In this document: positions 33,523 to 42,069 of the stretch, in pieces
Position numbering within the stretch: the stretch's first letter is position 1
Layout: each line of letters starts with the position of its first letter
Assembly (NCBI RefSeq): GCF_030815975.1
Contig: NZ_JAUSXL010000002.1
Span: 3,832,501-3,896,500 of the forward strand
DNA length: 64,000 nucleotides
Direction of reading: 5' to 3'
From: Variovorax paradoxus
GTDB taxonomy: Bacteria; Pseudomonadota; Gammaproteobacteria; Burkholderiales; Burkholderiaceae_C
Program-made: the position numbers and the translations under genes
The notes under the pieces: model-generated
Seen by the model: the letters and a program-made list of their open reading frames with translations, nothing else
What the model was told of the DNA's origin: nothing
Database searches by the model: none

Positions 33523-34424
33523 GCGTGGGATGCCAGTTGCGTGATGTGCCTCACCTGCGTGGCGATGGCTTCAGGCACGGGAAGCTCGCCATCCAATACG
33601 CGCCGCGTGTACTCGGCCGTGGTCGCGACGTCGATTTCTTTCGGCAGGCCCGGCACCTCGCTCGCCGTGCCGCTTTCCTGGGCCTGCAACTCGCTGCGCA
33701 CGCCGCGCACGAAGCCGTCGATCTGTGCGGTGCGGCGCGGGTCGGACACCACTTCGCCCTCGAGGCCGCGCGAGAGCAGGGCGGTCATGCCCATGAGCTC
33801 GAAGGTTTCGCCCATGGTGCGCGCGTATTCCGGATGCGTGTAGCTAGCCACGATCACGCAGGGGCCGGTGGTCGGCTGCATCAGCTTGACCACGCTGTGG
33901 CCGGGGTTGCGCAGGCCCACCACGCGGCGCACGTCGAGCAGCCGCTTGAGCGCGGGGTTGAGCAGCTCGGTCGGCGCAAAGCCCACCTCGCCGGACGGGA
34001 TTTTTCGGATGGCCGACAGCGCCGGCACGTCGAGCGCTTCCAGCACGTTCGATGCGAGCACGCGCGATGTTTCAGTGGCGCTGCCGTGCACCAGCACCGG
34101 CAGGCCTTCGCGGGCCAGCAGCAGCGCCAGTAGCGGCGTGAGCACCGGCAGCTTGCGCGCGCCGTTGTAGCTCGGCAGCACGACGAGCGGGCGGTCGGCG
34201 GCGGGCAGGAGGTTGAGCCTGGCGTGCGTGGCATCGAGAAAACCCGCCATCTCCTCGGGCGTTTCGCCCTTGATGCGCATGGCAAGGCAAAAGCCGCCGA
34301 TCTCCAGGTCGGTGACAGTGCCGTCCAGCACCTGGCCGAACAGGTCTGTGGCCTGCTCGCGCGTGAGCGGCTTGGCGCCTCGCGCGCCGCGGCCGATTTC
34401 CTTGATGTATTGGCTGATTCCCAT
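33519..34424 (-). CDS. ybiB: YbiB, anthranilate phosphoribosyltransferase-fold DNA-binding protein
   Basis: 301 residues. MGISQYIKEIGRGARGAKPLTREQA is the characteristic start. The glycosyltransferase-3 fold is recognisable (LVHGSATETSRV, LNPALKRLLDVRRVVGLRNPGHS), but the family is not an active TrpD. E. coli YbiB binds nucleic acid and is LexA-regulated. It is regularly found inside nitrate assimilation operons of Burkholderiales, between nasA and cobA as here; its role there is not known to me. Confidence 0.88.
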   Translation of the reverse strand: MGISQYIKEIGRGARGAKPLTREQATDLFGQVLDGTVTDLEIGGFCLAMRIKGETPEEMAGFLDATHARLNLLPAADRPLVVLPSYNGARKLPVLTPLLALLLAREGLPVLVHGSATETSRVLASNVLEALDVPALSAIRKIPSGEVGFAPTELLNPALKRLLDVRRVVGLRNPGHSVVKLMQPTTGPCVIVASYTHPEYARTMGETFELMGMTALLSRGLEGEVVSDPRRTAQIDGFVRGVRSELQAQESGTASEVPGLPKEIDVATTAEYTRRVLDGELPVPEAIATQVRHITQLASHA

Positions 34425-34471
34425 GGGTGCGCCGATTGTCCCGCAATGCTTATGCCGGAATGCAAGTCGGC

Positions 34472-37267
34472 TTATGCACCCTCCGCCACGGTCTCGGCGG
34501 GCGTCGCGCGCACCATGCGCTTGAGCTCGGGCAGGCAGGAGCCGCAGTTGGTGCCGCATTTCAGCGCGCCCTGCAGCGCAGCCAGGCGCTCGTCCGGCGT
34601 GCCGGTGCAGCGGCCCAGTTCGGCCTGGATCGCCAGGTCGGTCACGTTGAAGCAGGTGCAGACCGGATGTCCGCGCGACTGCACCGCCACCGGCGCGCGC
34701 GCGCCGGGCGACAGCAGCAGCCGGCCGTAGATCTGCGCCGGGATTTCCTCGCGCAGCAGGGTGCCGATCCAGGCTTCGGCGCTGGTATCGCCGCCCAGCA
34801 GAAAGGCTTCGAGGCCGGCGTTGCCGTCGGCGCGCCGCACCAGCCGCGCCACGCGGCGCTGGCCGCGCCGGCGGTCGATGTAGCGCAGGGCATCGCTGCC
34901 GCGCAGGCCGAGCAGGCCTTCGATGCGATCGATGGTTTCGTCGTCCGGCGCGTCATGCGCGGCGGCGCGGAACAGGATGCCGCTGCGTTCCTCGCCCGGC
35001 GTGTTGCCCGAGAACGGCACGCAGGTGGCAAACGGAAACATCGCCATCATCGGCTTGAGCGCCTGGTGCGCGGCCAGCGCGGCATCGGGCGGCAGCCAGG
35101 CCATCGCCAGAAGCGCCCACGGCAGCTCGGCCTTGAGAATCTTGACCGGCGTGTGCTTGAGTTCGGGCTGCTTCGAGCTGGGGCAGTAGGCCGGGGAGGT
35201 CAACGCGTTGATGCCGGCCAGGGGCGTGCCGGTCGAGGAGCAGCCGCTCAGGTATTCCTCGCCCCAGTGCATGGCGACGAAAGCCTGGCTCAGGCCGATC
35301 TCGGCGCTCGCCTGCGCGGGCAGCAGGATGGAGCCGCGCTTGGAAGTGAGGTGCACCAGGTCGCCGTCCTTCAGCAGGCGGCGCGCCATGTCCTGCGCGT
35401 TCATCTGCACCACCGGCTCGGCCACGTGGCCGAACAGCCGGCCGACCGTGCCGGTGCGGCTCATGCCATGCCACTGGTCGCGCAGGCGGCCGGTGTTGAG
35501 CGAGAACGGATAGCGCGCCTCGCGCGCCTCGGCCACTGGCTTGTAGACCGTGTCGACGAAGCGTGCGCGGCCGTCCGGTGTGGGGAAGATGCCGTCTTCG
35601 TAGAGACGCACGCGGCCGGTGGCCTCGCCTTCCTTCAGCGGCCATTGCTGCGGGCCCGCGGTGTCGAGCATCGCGTAGCTCATGCCGGTGATGTCGAGGT
35701 CGCGCCCGCGCGTGGATTCGCGGTGCTCGTTCCACACCCGTTCGGCGGAGTCGTACGGAAACAGCGTGTCGGCGCGGCCGAGCCGCTGTTCGAGCCGGCG
35801 CGCGAAGTCGACCGCGATCGACCAGTCGTGCCGCGCCTCGCCGGGCGCCGGCACGGCAGGCCGCACGCGCGAGATGCGGCGCTCGCTGTTGGTCACGGTG
35901 CCTTCCTTCTCGCCCCAGGTGGTGGCGGGCAGCAGCAGGTCGGCGAAGGCGCAGGTGGCGGTGGTCGAAAAGGCTTCCTGCACCACCACGAATTCGGCGC
36001 GCTCGAGGGCGCGGCGCACGGTGGCCTGGTCGGGCATCGACTGGGCCGGGTTGGTGCACGCGATCCACAGCGCGCGGATCTCGCCGTCGGCCGCGGCCTG
36101 GAACATCTCGACTGCGGTCTTGCCGGGCTTTTCGGGTACCGAGGGCACGTTCCATAGCGCCGCCACTTCGGCCCGGTGCGCGGGATTGGCCAGGTCGCGG
36201 TGCGCGCTCAGCAGATTGGCCAGGCCGCCCACTTCGCGCCCGCCCATCGCATTGGGCTGGCCCGTGAGCGAGAACGGGCCGGCGCCGGGCTTGCCGATCT
36301 GGCCGGTCGCAAGGTGCAGGTTGATCAGCGCCGCATTCTTCGCGGTGCCGCTGGACGACTGGTTGAGGCCCTGGCAATAGAGGCTCAGCGTGGCGGGCGA
36401 GGTGGCGAACAGGCGCGCCGCGGCGAGCAGGTCGTCCTTCGAGATGCCGCAGATCTGCGCCACCTTGTCGGGCGTGCATTCGCGCACCGTGGTCTTCAGC
36501 GCATCGAAGCCGCTGGTGTGGGCCGCGATGTAGCCGTTGTCGGTCCAGCCTTCCCACAGCATCAGGTGCAGCATGCCGTTGAACAGCATGACGTCGGTGC
36601 CGGGCTGGATCGGCAGGAACAGGTCGGCAATTTCGACCGTGTCGGTGCGGCGCGGATCGGCCACGATGATCTTCAGATCGGGGTTCGCGGCCTTCGCGTC
36701 CTCGATGCGGCGAAACAGGATCGGGTGCGCCCAGGCCGCGTTGCTACCGACGATGAAGAGGCAGCTGGCGTGCTTCAGGTCGTCATAGCAGGCCGGCGGC
36801 GCGTCGGCGCCCAGCGTCTGCTTGTAGCCGGCCACCGCGCTGCTCATGCACAGGCGGGAGTTGGTGTCGATGTTGTTGGTGCCGATCAACCCCTTGGCGA
36901 GCTTGTTGAAGACGTAGTAGTCCTCGGTGAGCAGCTGGCCCGAGACGTAGAAGCCCACGGCATCGGGGCCATGGTCGCGGATGACCTGGGCGAACTTGTC
37001 GGTCGCCATGTCGAGCGCGCCGTTCCAGCCGATGGCTTCGGGCGCGGCGCCGCGCTCGGCGCGCCGCATCGGTTGCAGCAGCCGCGTCTGGCGCGTGACC
37101 GTGGCCGTCGCCGTGAGATGCAGCGTCGAGCCCTTGGTGCACAGGCGCCCGAAGTTGGCGGGATGATCGGGGTCGCCGCGCACGCCGGTGATCTGCGCGC
37201 CATCGGATTCGATGATCACACCGCAGCCCACGCCGCAGTAGGGGCAGGTGGAGCGAGTTTCTTCCAT
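34472..37267 (-). CDS. nasA: Assimilatory nitrate reductase, molybdopterin catalytic subunit
   Basis: 931 residues. The N-terminal [4Fe-4S] site is Cys8-x2-Cys11-x3-Cys15 (CPYCGVGC), with the fourth Cys in GRLCTKGS. The bis-MGD molybdenum domains follow, with the C-terminal substrate/cofactor-binding domain around SLNTGRLRDQWHGMSRTG. The last 70 residues add a BFD-like [2Fe-2S] domain (CTCFNVTDLAIQ, then CGTNCGSCLPEL) that takes electrons from a ferredoxin or flavoprotein. It reduces nitrate to nitrite in the cytoplasm. It lies 22 bases after nirD. Confidence 0.95.
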   Translation of the reverse strand: MEETRSTCPYCGVGCGVIIESDGAQITGVRGDPDHPANFGRLCTKGSTLHLTATATVTRQTRLLQPMRRAERGAAPEAIGWNGALDMATDKFAQVIRDHGPDAVGFYVSGQLLTEDYYVFNKLAKGLIGTNNIDTNSRLCMSSAVAGYKQTLGADAPPACYDDLKHASCLFIVGSNAAWAHPILFRRIEDAKAANPDLKIIVADPRRTDTVEIADLFLPIQPGTDVMLFNGMLHLMLWEGWTDNGYIAAHTSGFDALKTTVRECTPDKVAQICGISKDDLLAAARLFATSPATLSLYCQGLNQSSSGTAKNAALINLHLATGQIGKPGAGPFSLTGQPNAMGGREVGGLANLLSAHRDLANPAHRAEVAALWNVPSVPEKPGKTAVEMFQAAADGEIRALWIACTNPAQSMPDQATVRRALERAEFVVVQEAFSTTATCAFADLLLPATTWGEKEGTVTNSERRISRVRPAVPAPGEARHDWSIAVDFARRLEQRLGRADTLFPYDSAERVWNEHRESTRGRDLDITGMSYAMLDTAGPQQWPLKEGEATGRVRLYEDGIFPTPDGRARFVDTVYKPVAEAREARYPFSLNTGRLRDQWHGMSRTGTVGRLFGHVAEPVVQMNAQDMARRLLKDGDLVHLTSKRGSILLPAQASAEIGLSQAFVAMHWGEEYLSGCSSTGTPLAGINALTSPAYCPSSKQPELKHTPVKILKAELPWALLAMAWLPPDAALAAHQALKPMMAMFPFATCVPFSGNTPGEERSGILFRAAAHDAPDDETIDRIEGLLGLRGSDALRYIDRRRGQRRVARLVRRADGNAGLEAFLLGGDTSAEAWIGTLLREEIPAQIYGRLLLSPGARAPVAVQSRGHPVCTCFNVTDLAIQAELGRCTGTPDERLAALQGALKCGTNCGSCLPELKRMVRATPAETVAEGA

Positions 37268-37289
37268 GGGGGGTGCCTTGGTTTCGCGC

Positions 37290-37760
37290 CTAGCTGCTGT
37301 GCGGCGCCTGCACGTCGAAGGTCTCGTCGCCCAGCTTGCCGGCCGTTGCGGCGCCGGGGCCGGCGCGCGGCGGCGCCAGATCGAGCGCATGCGTTTTCAG
37401 TTCGAGCACGCTCATCATGACCTGGCCATCTTCGACCTTCACCGCAAACCGCGGCGTGCACCCCTCGTCGGGCGACTTCGCACACCCGTCATCGAGCCCG
37501 ATGGCCCAGTTGTGCAGCGGGCAGGCCACGCTGGTGCCGAACACGATGCCCTGGCTCAAGGGCCCGCCCTTGTGCGGGCAGCGGTCCAGCAGTGCAAAGA
37601 CCTGGTCCTCGGCATTGCGGAACACCGCCACGTTCACGCCCACCGGGCGCGCCACGCGGCGGGCGCCCAGCACCGGGATGTCCTCGACGCGGCAGATCAC
37701 CTTCCATTCGCTGCTGGTGCCGTGGTTGCTGGTGTCGTGATTGTTGTTGTCGTTGCTCAT
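37290..37760 (-). CDS. nirD: Nitrite reductase small subunit with Rieske site
   Basis: 156 residues. Unlike enteric NirD, the full Rieske ligand set is present: CPHKGG and CPLHNW (Cys-x-His ... Cys-x2-His), so a [2Fe-2S] cluster should bind. An Asn/His/Ser-rich N-terminal tail (residues 1-16) and an Ala/Pro-rich C-terminus extend the family core. Partner of NirB; 20 bases after nirB. Confidence 0.93.
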   Translation of the reverse strand: MSNDNNNHDTSNHGTSSEWKVICRVEDIPVLGARRVARPVGVNVAVFRNAEDQVFALLDRCPHKGGPLSQGIVFGTSVACPLHNWAIGLDDGCAKSPDEGCTPRFAVKVEDGQVMMSVLELKTHALDLAPPRAGPGAATAGKLGDETFDVQAPHSS

Positions 37761-37780
37761 GGCTTGTTGCTCCTTGTCCT

Positions 37781-40273
37781 TCACGCGGCCTGCGTGGCCT
37801 TGTCCGCCACGTCGTCCACCACCGCCACCGGCGTGAACTGCCGCACATCCACCTGCGCCTGGCTCGATTCGAACCACGGATCGGGCTCGCCATCGAGGGC
37901 GAACTGCAGCCGCTCCCACAGCGCCTTGCGGCCTTCCGCGTCCTCCAGGATCTTCTTCTTCACATAATCCAGCCCCACCCGCCCGATGTAGTGCACCGTG
38001 CGCTCCAGGTACCAGCCTTCCTCGCGGTACAGCTGCAGGAAGGCGCCGGTGAACTCCATCACCTCGGCGGCCGTCTTCACCTTCACCAGGAACTGCGCCA
38101 CCTCGGTCTTGATGCCGCCGTTGCCGCCCACGTACAGCTCCCAGCCCGAGTCGACCCCGATCACGCCCACGTCCTTGATCCCGGCCTCGGCGCAGTTGCG
38201 CGGGCACCCCGAGACCGCCAGCTTGACCTTGTGCGGCGAGTACATCGCCCACAGCGCCCGCTCCAGGTCCTTGCCCATCTGGGTGGAGTCCTGCGTGCCG
38301 AAGCGGCACCATTCGCTGCCCACGCAGGTCTTGACCGTGCGCAGGCTCTTGGCGTAGGCAAAGCCCGAGGGCATGCCGATGTCCTTCCAGACGCCTTCCA
38401 GGTCCTCCTTCTTCACCCCCAGGAGGTCGATGCGCTGGCCGCCCGTGACCTTGACGGTCGGGATCTGGTACTTGTCGGCCGCGTCCGCGATGCGCCGCAG
38501 CTCGTCGGGCGTGGTGTGGCCGCCCCACATGCGCGGAATGACGGAATAGGTGCCGTCCTTCTGGATGTTGGCGTGGCTGCGCTCGTTGATGAAGCGGCTC
38601 TGCGGATCGTCCTTGGCCTCCTTGGGCCAGGTGCTGATCAGGTAGTAGTTGACCGCCGGGCGGCAGGTGGCGCAGCCGTTGGGCGTGCGCCAGCCCAGGT
38701 TGCGGTAGACCTCGTCGTGCGTGAGGTAGTGCTCGCGCCGGATCGCGTCGCGCACGTCCTGGTGGTTGGCGTCGGTGCAGCCGCACACGGCCTTCTTCTT
38801 GGGCGTGGCCGAGTAGTCGCCGCCGGCGGTGAACATCAGGATCTGCTCCACCAGCCCGGTGCACGAGCCGCAGCTGGCGCTGGCCTTGGTGTGCTTCTTG
38901 ACCTCGTCCAGCGTGAACAGGCCCTTGTCCTTGATGGCCTTGCAGATGGTGCCCTTGGTCACGCCGTTGCAGCCGCACACCTCGGCCTCGTCGGGCATGC
39001 TGGCGGCCTTGCTGTGGCCCTCGTGGCCGGTGTCGCCGATGTTGGATTCGCCGAACATCAGCTTGTCGCGGATGTCGCCCACGCTGCGCCCGTCGCGCAA
39101 GAGCTTGAAGTACCAGCTGCCGTCCACCGTGTCGCCGTACAGGCAGGCGCCCACCAGCTTGTCGTCCTTGATGACCAGTTTCTTGTAGACCCCGCCGAAG
39201 GGGTCGCTCATGACGATCTCCTCGGTGCCCTCGCCGCCCATGAACTCACCGGCGCTGAACAGGTCGATGCCCGTGACCTTGAGCTTGGTGGAGGTGAGCG
39301 ACCCGAGGTAGCGCCCGATGCCGAACTGGGCCAGGTGGTTGGCCGCGACCTTGGCCTGCTCGAACAGGGGGGCGACCAGCCCGTAGGCGATGCCGCGGTG
39401 GGCCGCGCATTCGCCCACCGAGTAGATGCGCGCATCGGTCACGGTCTGCAGGGTGTCGGTGACGACGATGCCGCGCTGGCAGTGCAGGCGCATCTTCTCG
39501 GCCAGCTCGGTGTTGGGGCGGATGCCGACAGCCATGACGACCAGGTCGGCGGGCACTTCGGTGCCGTCCTTGAAGCGGATGGCCTTGACGCGGCCATCCT
39601 TTCCCTCATTGCTGTCGCCGACCAGTTCCTGGGTCTGGGCGCCGATCAGGAACTTCAGGCCCCGGTCTTCGAGCGACTTCTGCAAGAGCTTGCCGGCCAC
39701 GTCGTCGAGCTGGCGCTCCATCAGCCAGGGCATGACATGCACCACGGTGACGCTCATGCCGCGCAGCATCAGGCCGTTGGCCGCCTCCAGCCCGAGCAGG
39801 CCGCCGCCGATGACGACCGCGCTCTTGTGGGTCTTGGCGGTCTCGATCATGTAGTCGGTGTCGGCGATGTCGCGGTAGGCGATGACGCCCTTCAGGTCCT
39901 TGCCGGGCACGGGCAGCATGAAGGGGTTGGAGCCGGTGCACATCAGGAGGCGGTCGTAGGGGGCTTCGGTGACGCCACCTTGCGAATCCTCGGCGCGCAC
40001 GATGCGCTTGACGCGGTCGACCTCGACCACCTTCTTGCCGGCGTGCAGGGTGATGTGGTTGTCGGCGTACCACGCCCAGCTGTTGAGCACGATCTCCTCC
40101 ACGGTCTGCTCGCCCGCGAGCACGGGCGACAGGAGGATGCGGTTGTAGTTGGGGTGCGGCTCGGCACCGAAGACGGTGATGTCGTACAGGTCCGGGGCGA
40201 GCTTCAGGAGCTCCTCGAGCGTGCGCACGCCGGCCATGCCGTTGCCGACCATCACGAGTTTGAGTTTCTTCAT
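37781..40273 (-). CDS. nirB: NAD(P)H-dependent assimilatory nitrite reductase, large subunit
   Basis: 830 residues in the usual order. FAD/NAD-binding oxidoreductase at about 1-400 (VMVGNGMAGVRTLEELL at the start). Two BFD-type [2Fe-2S] segments at about 420-520 (CGCNGVTKGTIC, CGSC; CGCTDANHQDV, CATC). Siroheme/[4Fe-4S] domain with CVGSEWCRFG and GCPRNCAEAGIKDVG. It reduces nitrite to ammonium in the cytoplasm with six electrons. First gene of nirB-nirD-nasA-ybiB-cobA; head-to-head with the PP2C-kinase gene, 78 bases apart. Confidence 0.96.
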   Translation of the reverse strand: MKKLKLVMVGNGMAGVRTLEELLKLAPDLYDITVFGAEPHPNYNRILLSPVLAGEQTVEEIVLNSWAWYADNHITLHAGKKVVEVDRVKRIVRAEDSQGGVTEAPYDRLLMCTGSNPFMLPVPGKDLKGVIAYRDIADTDYMIETAKTHKSAVVIGGGLLGLEAANGLMLRGMSVTVVHVMPWLMERQLDDVAGKLLQKSLEDRGLKFLIGAQTQELVGDSNEGKDGRVKAIRFKDGTEVPADLVVMAVGIRPNTELAEKMRLHCQRGIVVTDTLQTVTDARIYSVGECAAHRGIAYGLVAPLFEQAKVAANHLAQFGIGRYLGSLTSTKLKVTGIDLFSAGEFMGGEGTEEIVMSDPFGGVYKKLVIKDDKLVGACLYGDTVDGSWYFKLLRDGRSVGDIRDKLMFGESNIGDTGHEGHSKAASMPDEAEVCGCNGVTKGTICKAIKDKGLFTLDEVKKHTKASASCGSCTGLVEQILMFTAGGDYSATPKKKAVCGCTDANHQDVRDAIRREHYLTHDEVYRNLGWRTPNGCATCRPAVNYYLISTWPKEAKDDPQSRFINERSHANIQKDGTYSVIPRMWGGHTTPDELRRIADAADKYQIPTVKVTGGQRIDLLGVKKEDLEGVWKDIGMPSGFAYAKSLRTVKTCVGSEWCRFGTQDSTQMGKDLERALWAMYSPHKVKLAVSGCPRNCAEAGIKDVGVIGVDSGWELYVGGNGGIKTEVAQFLVKVKTAAEVMEFTGAFLQLYREEGWYLERTVHYIGRVGLDYVKKKILEDAEGRKALWERLQFALDGEPDPWFESSQAQVDVRQFTPVAVVDDVADKATQAA

Positions 40274-40351
40274 GGGGTGGGGCCTTTCAACGAATCAAGC
40301 AATGGGAAGCGCACGGTGCTGCGCGTGGAAAAGCACGTGGAGAATGGCGCC

Positions 40352-42052
40352 ATGAGCTTTGAAGTGGACATCGGCTACAGCAGCCAGCGCGGACCGCGCG
40401 ACGTGAACGAAGACTTTGCCGGCGCCGTGAACGCACCGCCGGGCGACGAGTCGCGCGGACTCATCGCGGCCATTGCCGATGGCGTGTCCACGGGCGGCCG
40501 CGGCCTGGAGGCGGCGCAGACCACCGTGATGGGCCTCTTGGCCGACTACTTCGCGACGCCCGACACCTGGGAGCCGACCGCCGCGCTCGACCGCCTGGTT
40601 GCCGCGCAGAACGCCTGGCTGGCCGACCACAACCGCCGGCGCCAGGGCAGCGCCACCGCACTCACCACGCTGACGGCGCTGGTGCTCCACGGCCAGAGCT
40701 ACACGCTCGCGCATGTGGGCGACACGCGCGCCTGGCGCGTGCGCGCCGGCGGCGAGCCGGCCACGCCGCTGACCCAGGACCACGCCTTCGAGCATCCCGA
40801 CATGCGCAGCCGCTTGACGCGCGCCATCGGCCTGGACGACCAGGTGCGCGTCGACTACGCGCAGGGCGACGTGCGCGTGGGCGACTGCTTCGTGCTCACC
40901 ACCGACGGCGTGCACGGCGTGCTCAAGCCGCAGCGCCTGGCCGCGCTCGCCTTGCAGGGCAGTGCCGAGGAAGCGAGCGAGGCGCTGGTGCAGGCGGCGC
41001 TCGATGCCGGCACGCGCGACAACGCGACCGCGCTGGTCATTCGCGTCGTCGGCCTCGACGTGCGGCAGCTCGACGACGAACTCGGCGACGGCCGCCGCCT
41101 GGCGCCGCCGCCCTTGCTGAAGGTGGGCGACGCGCTCGACGGCTATGTCGTCACCGGGCTGGTGGCCGACACCGGCGTGCATCTGCTCTACCAGGCGCGC
41201 AATGCGGCCACGCGCGAACTGGTGGCGCTCAAGACGTTGCATCCCTCGCGCGCCAGTGATCCGCAGGAGCGCGCAATGCTCGCGCACGAAGCCTGGCTGG
41301 GGCAGCGCGTGGGCAATGGCGGATTCGTGCGCGTGCACGAACGCGCCGAGAACGCCAGCGCGCTCTACATCGTGTTCGACTGGCACGGCGGGCGCACGCT
41401 GGAACAGATGCGCAAGGCTGGCGCGCGGGGCGCGGTGGCCGAGGTGGTTTCCGCGTCCATCGAGGTAACCAAGGCCCTGGGCCGGCTGCACCGCCACGGC
41501 GTGGTGCATCGCGACATCAAGCCCGGCAACCTGCACCTGGGCGACGACGGGCGCTGGCGCATCCTCGACCTGGGCGTGGCGCTGTCGGGCCGCGAAGGCG
41601 CGGCCCAGCGGGAGCTGCATGCCGGCACGCCCAGCTACATCAACCCCGAGCAGTGGGAGGGCGCCGAAGCCGACACCGCGAGCGACCTGTTCGCGCTCGG
41701 CGTCACGCTGTACCAGTGGCTCGGCGGCCATCTGCCCTACGGCGAGATCGAGCCCTACCAGGTGGCGCGCTACCGGCGCGATCCGGCCGCGCTCTCGCGG
41801 CTGCGGCCCGACGTGCCCGTGTGGCTCGACCACCTGGTGCGCAAGGCCGTCGCGCGCGATCCGCGGGAGCGCTTCGAAACCGCCGAGGAAATGCTGCTCG
41901 CCCTGGAGCGCGGCGCTTCCCGCCCCGTAAGCGCGCCCGCCGCCACGCCGCTGATCCGCCGCGATCCGGCCGCGCTCTACAAGATCGCGCTGGCCGTGTC
42001 GCTGCTGTTCAACGCACTGCTCGTGGTGTGGCTGCTGTTCTTGCCACGTTGA
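40352..42052 (+). CDS. Bifunctional PP2C phosphatase-Ser/Thr kinase with C-terminal membrane anchor
   Basis: 566 residues. Residues 1-245 are a PP2C phosphatase (GPRDVNEDFAG, IADGVSTGG, GDTRAWR, TTDGVHG, RDNATALVIRV carry the metal-binding acids). Residues about 265-540 are a Hanks-type kinase: ATP Lys in VALKTLHP, catalytic loop HRDIKPGN with Asp388, and metal-binding Asp406 in a DLG in place of DFG. One hydrophobic helix (about 545-563) ends the protein, so both domains face the cytoplasm at the inner membrane. It sits between nirB and the nitrate transporter gene on the opposite strand, so it probably modulates nitrate uptake or reduction. Targets unknown. Confidence 0.9.
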   Translation: MSFEVDIGYSSQRGPRDVNEDFAGAVNAPPGDESRGLIAAIADGVSTGGRGLEAAQTTVMGLLADYFATPDTWEPTAALDRLVAAQNAWLADHNRRRQGSATALTTLTALVLHGQSYTLAHVGDTRAWRVRAGGEPATPLTQDHAFEHPDMRSRLTRAIGLDDQVRVDYAQGDVRVGDCFVLTTDGVHGVLKPQRLAALALQGSAEEASEALVQAALDAGTRDNATALVIRVVGLDVRQLDDELGDGRRLAPPPLLKVGDALDGYVVTGLVADTGVHLLYQARNAATRELVALKTLHPSRASDPQERAMLAHEAWLGQRVGNGGFVRVHERAENASALYIVFDWHGGRTLEQMRKAGARGAVAEVVSASIEVTKALGRLHRHGVVHRDIKPGNLHLGDDGRWRILDLGVALSGREGAAQRELHAGTPSYINPEQWEGAEADTASDLFALGVTLYQWLGGHLPYGEIEPYQVARYRRDPAALSRLRPDVPVWLDHLVRKAVARDPRERFETAEEMLLALERGASRPVSAPAATPLIRRDPAALYKIALAVSLLFNALLVVWLLFLPR

Positions 42053-42069
42053 GGGCGGGCGGAGGAAGG

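Noticed and set aside
34427..36157. Plus-strand frame of 576 codons within nasA
   Set aside because: Shadow of nasA, which has full molybdoenzyme motifs. The frame encodes His/Arg/Gly-rich sequence without a fold.
40311..40326. GCGCA-CGGTGC-TGCGC hairpin before nirB considered as a third ANTAR target
   Set aside because: On the nirB transcript the hexaloop is GCACCG, which lacks A1 and G4. No sigma-54 promoter or terminator is nearby.
37592..40351. A very long plus-strand frame upstream of the PP2C-kinase start, giving a 1486-codon frame in total
   Set aside because: It is antisense to nirB and nirD, whose domains and cysteine motifs are unmistakable. The PP2C fold starts at the ATG at 40352. 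High-GC codon bias leaves the opposite strand open.
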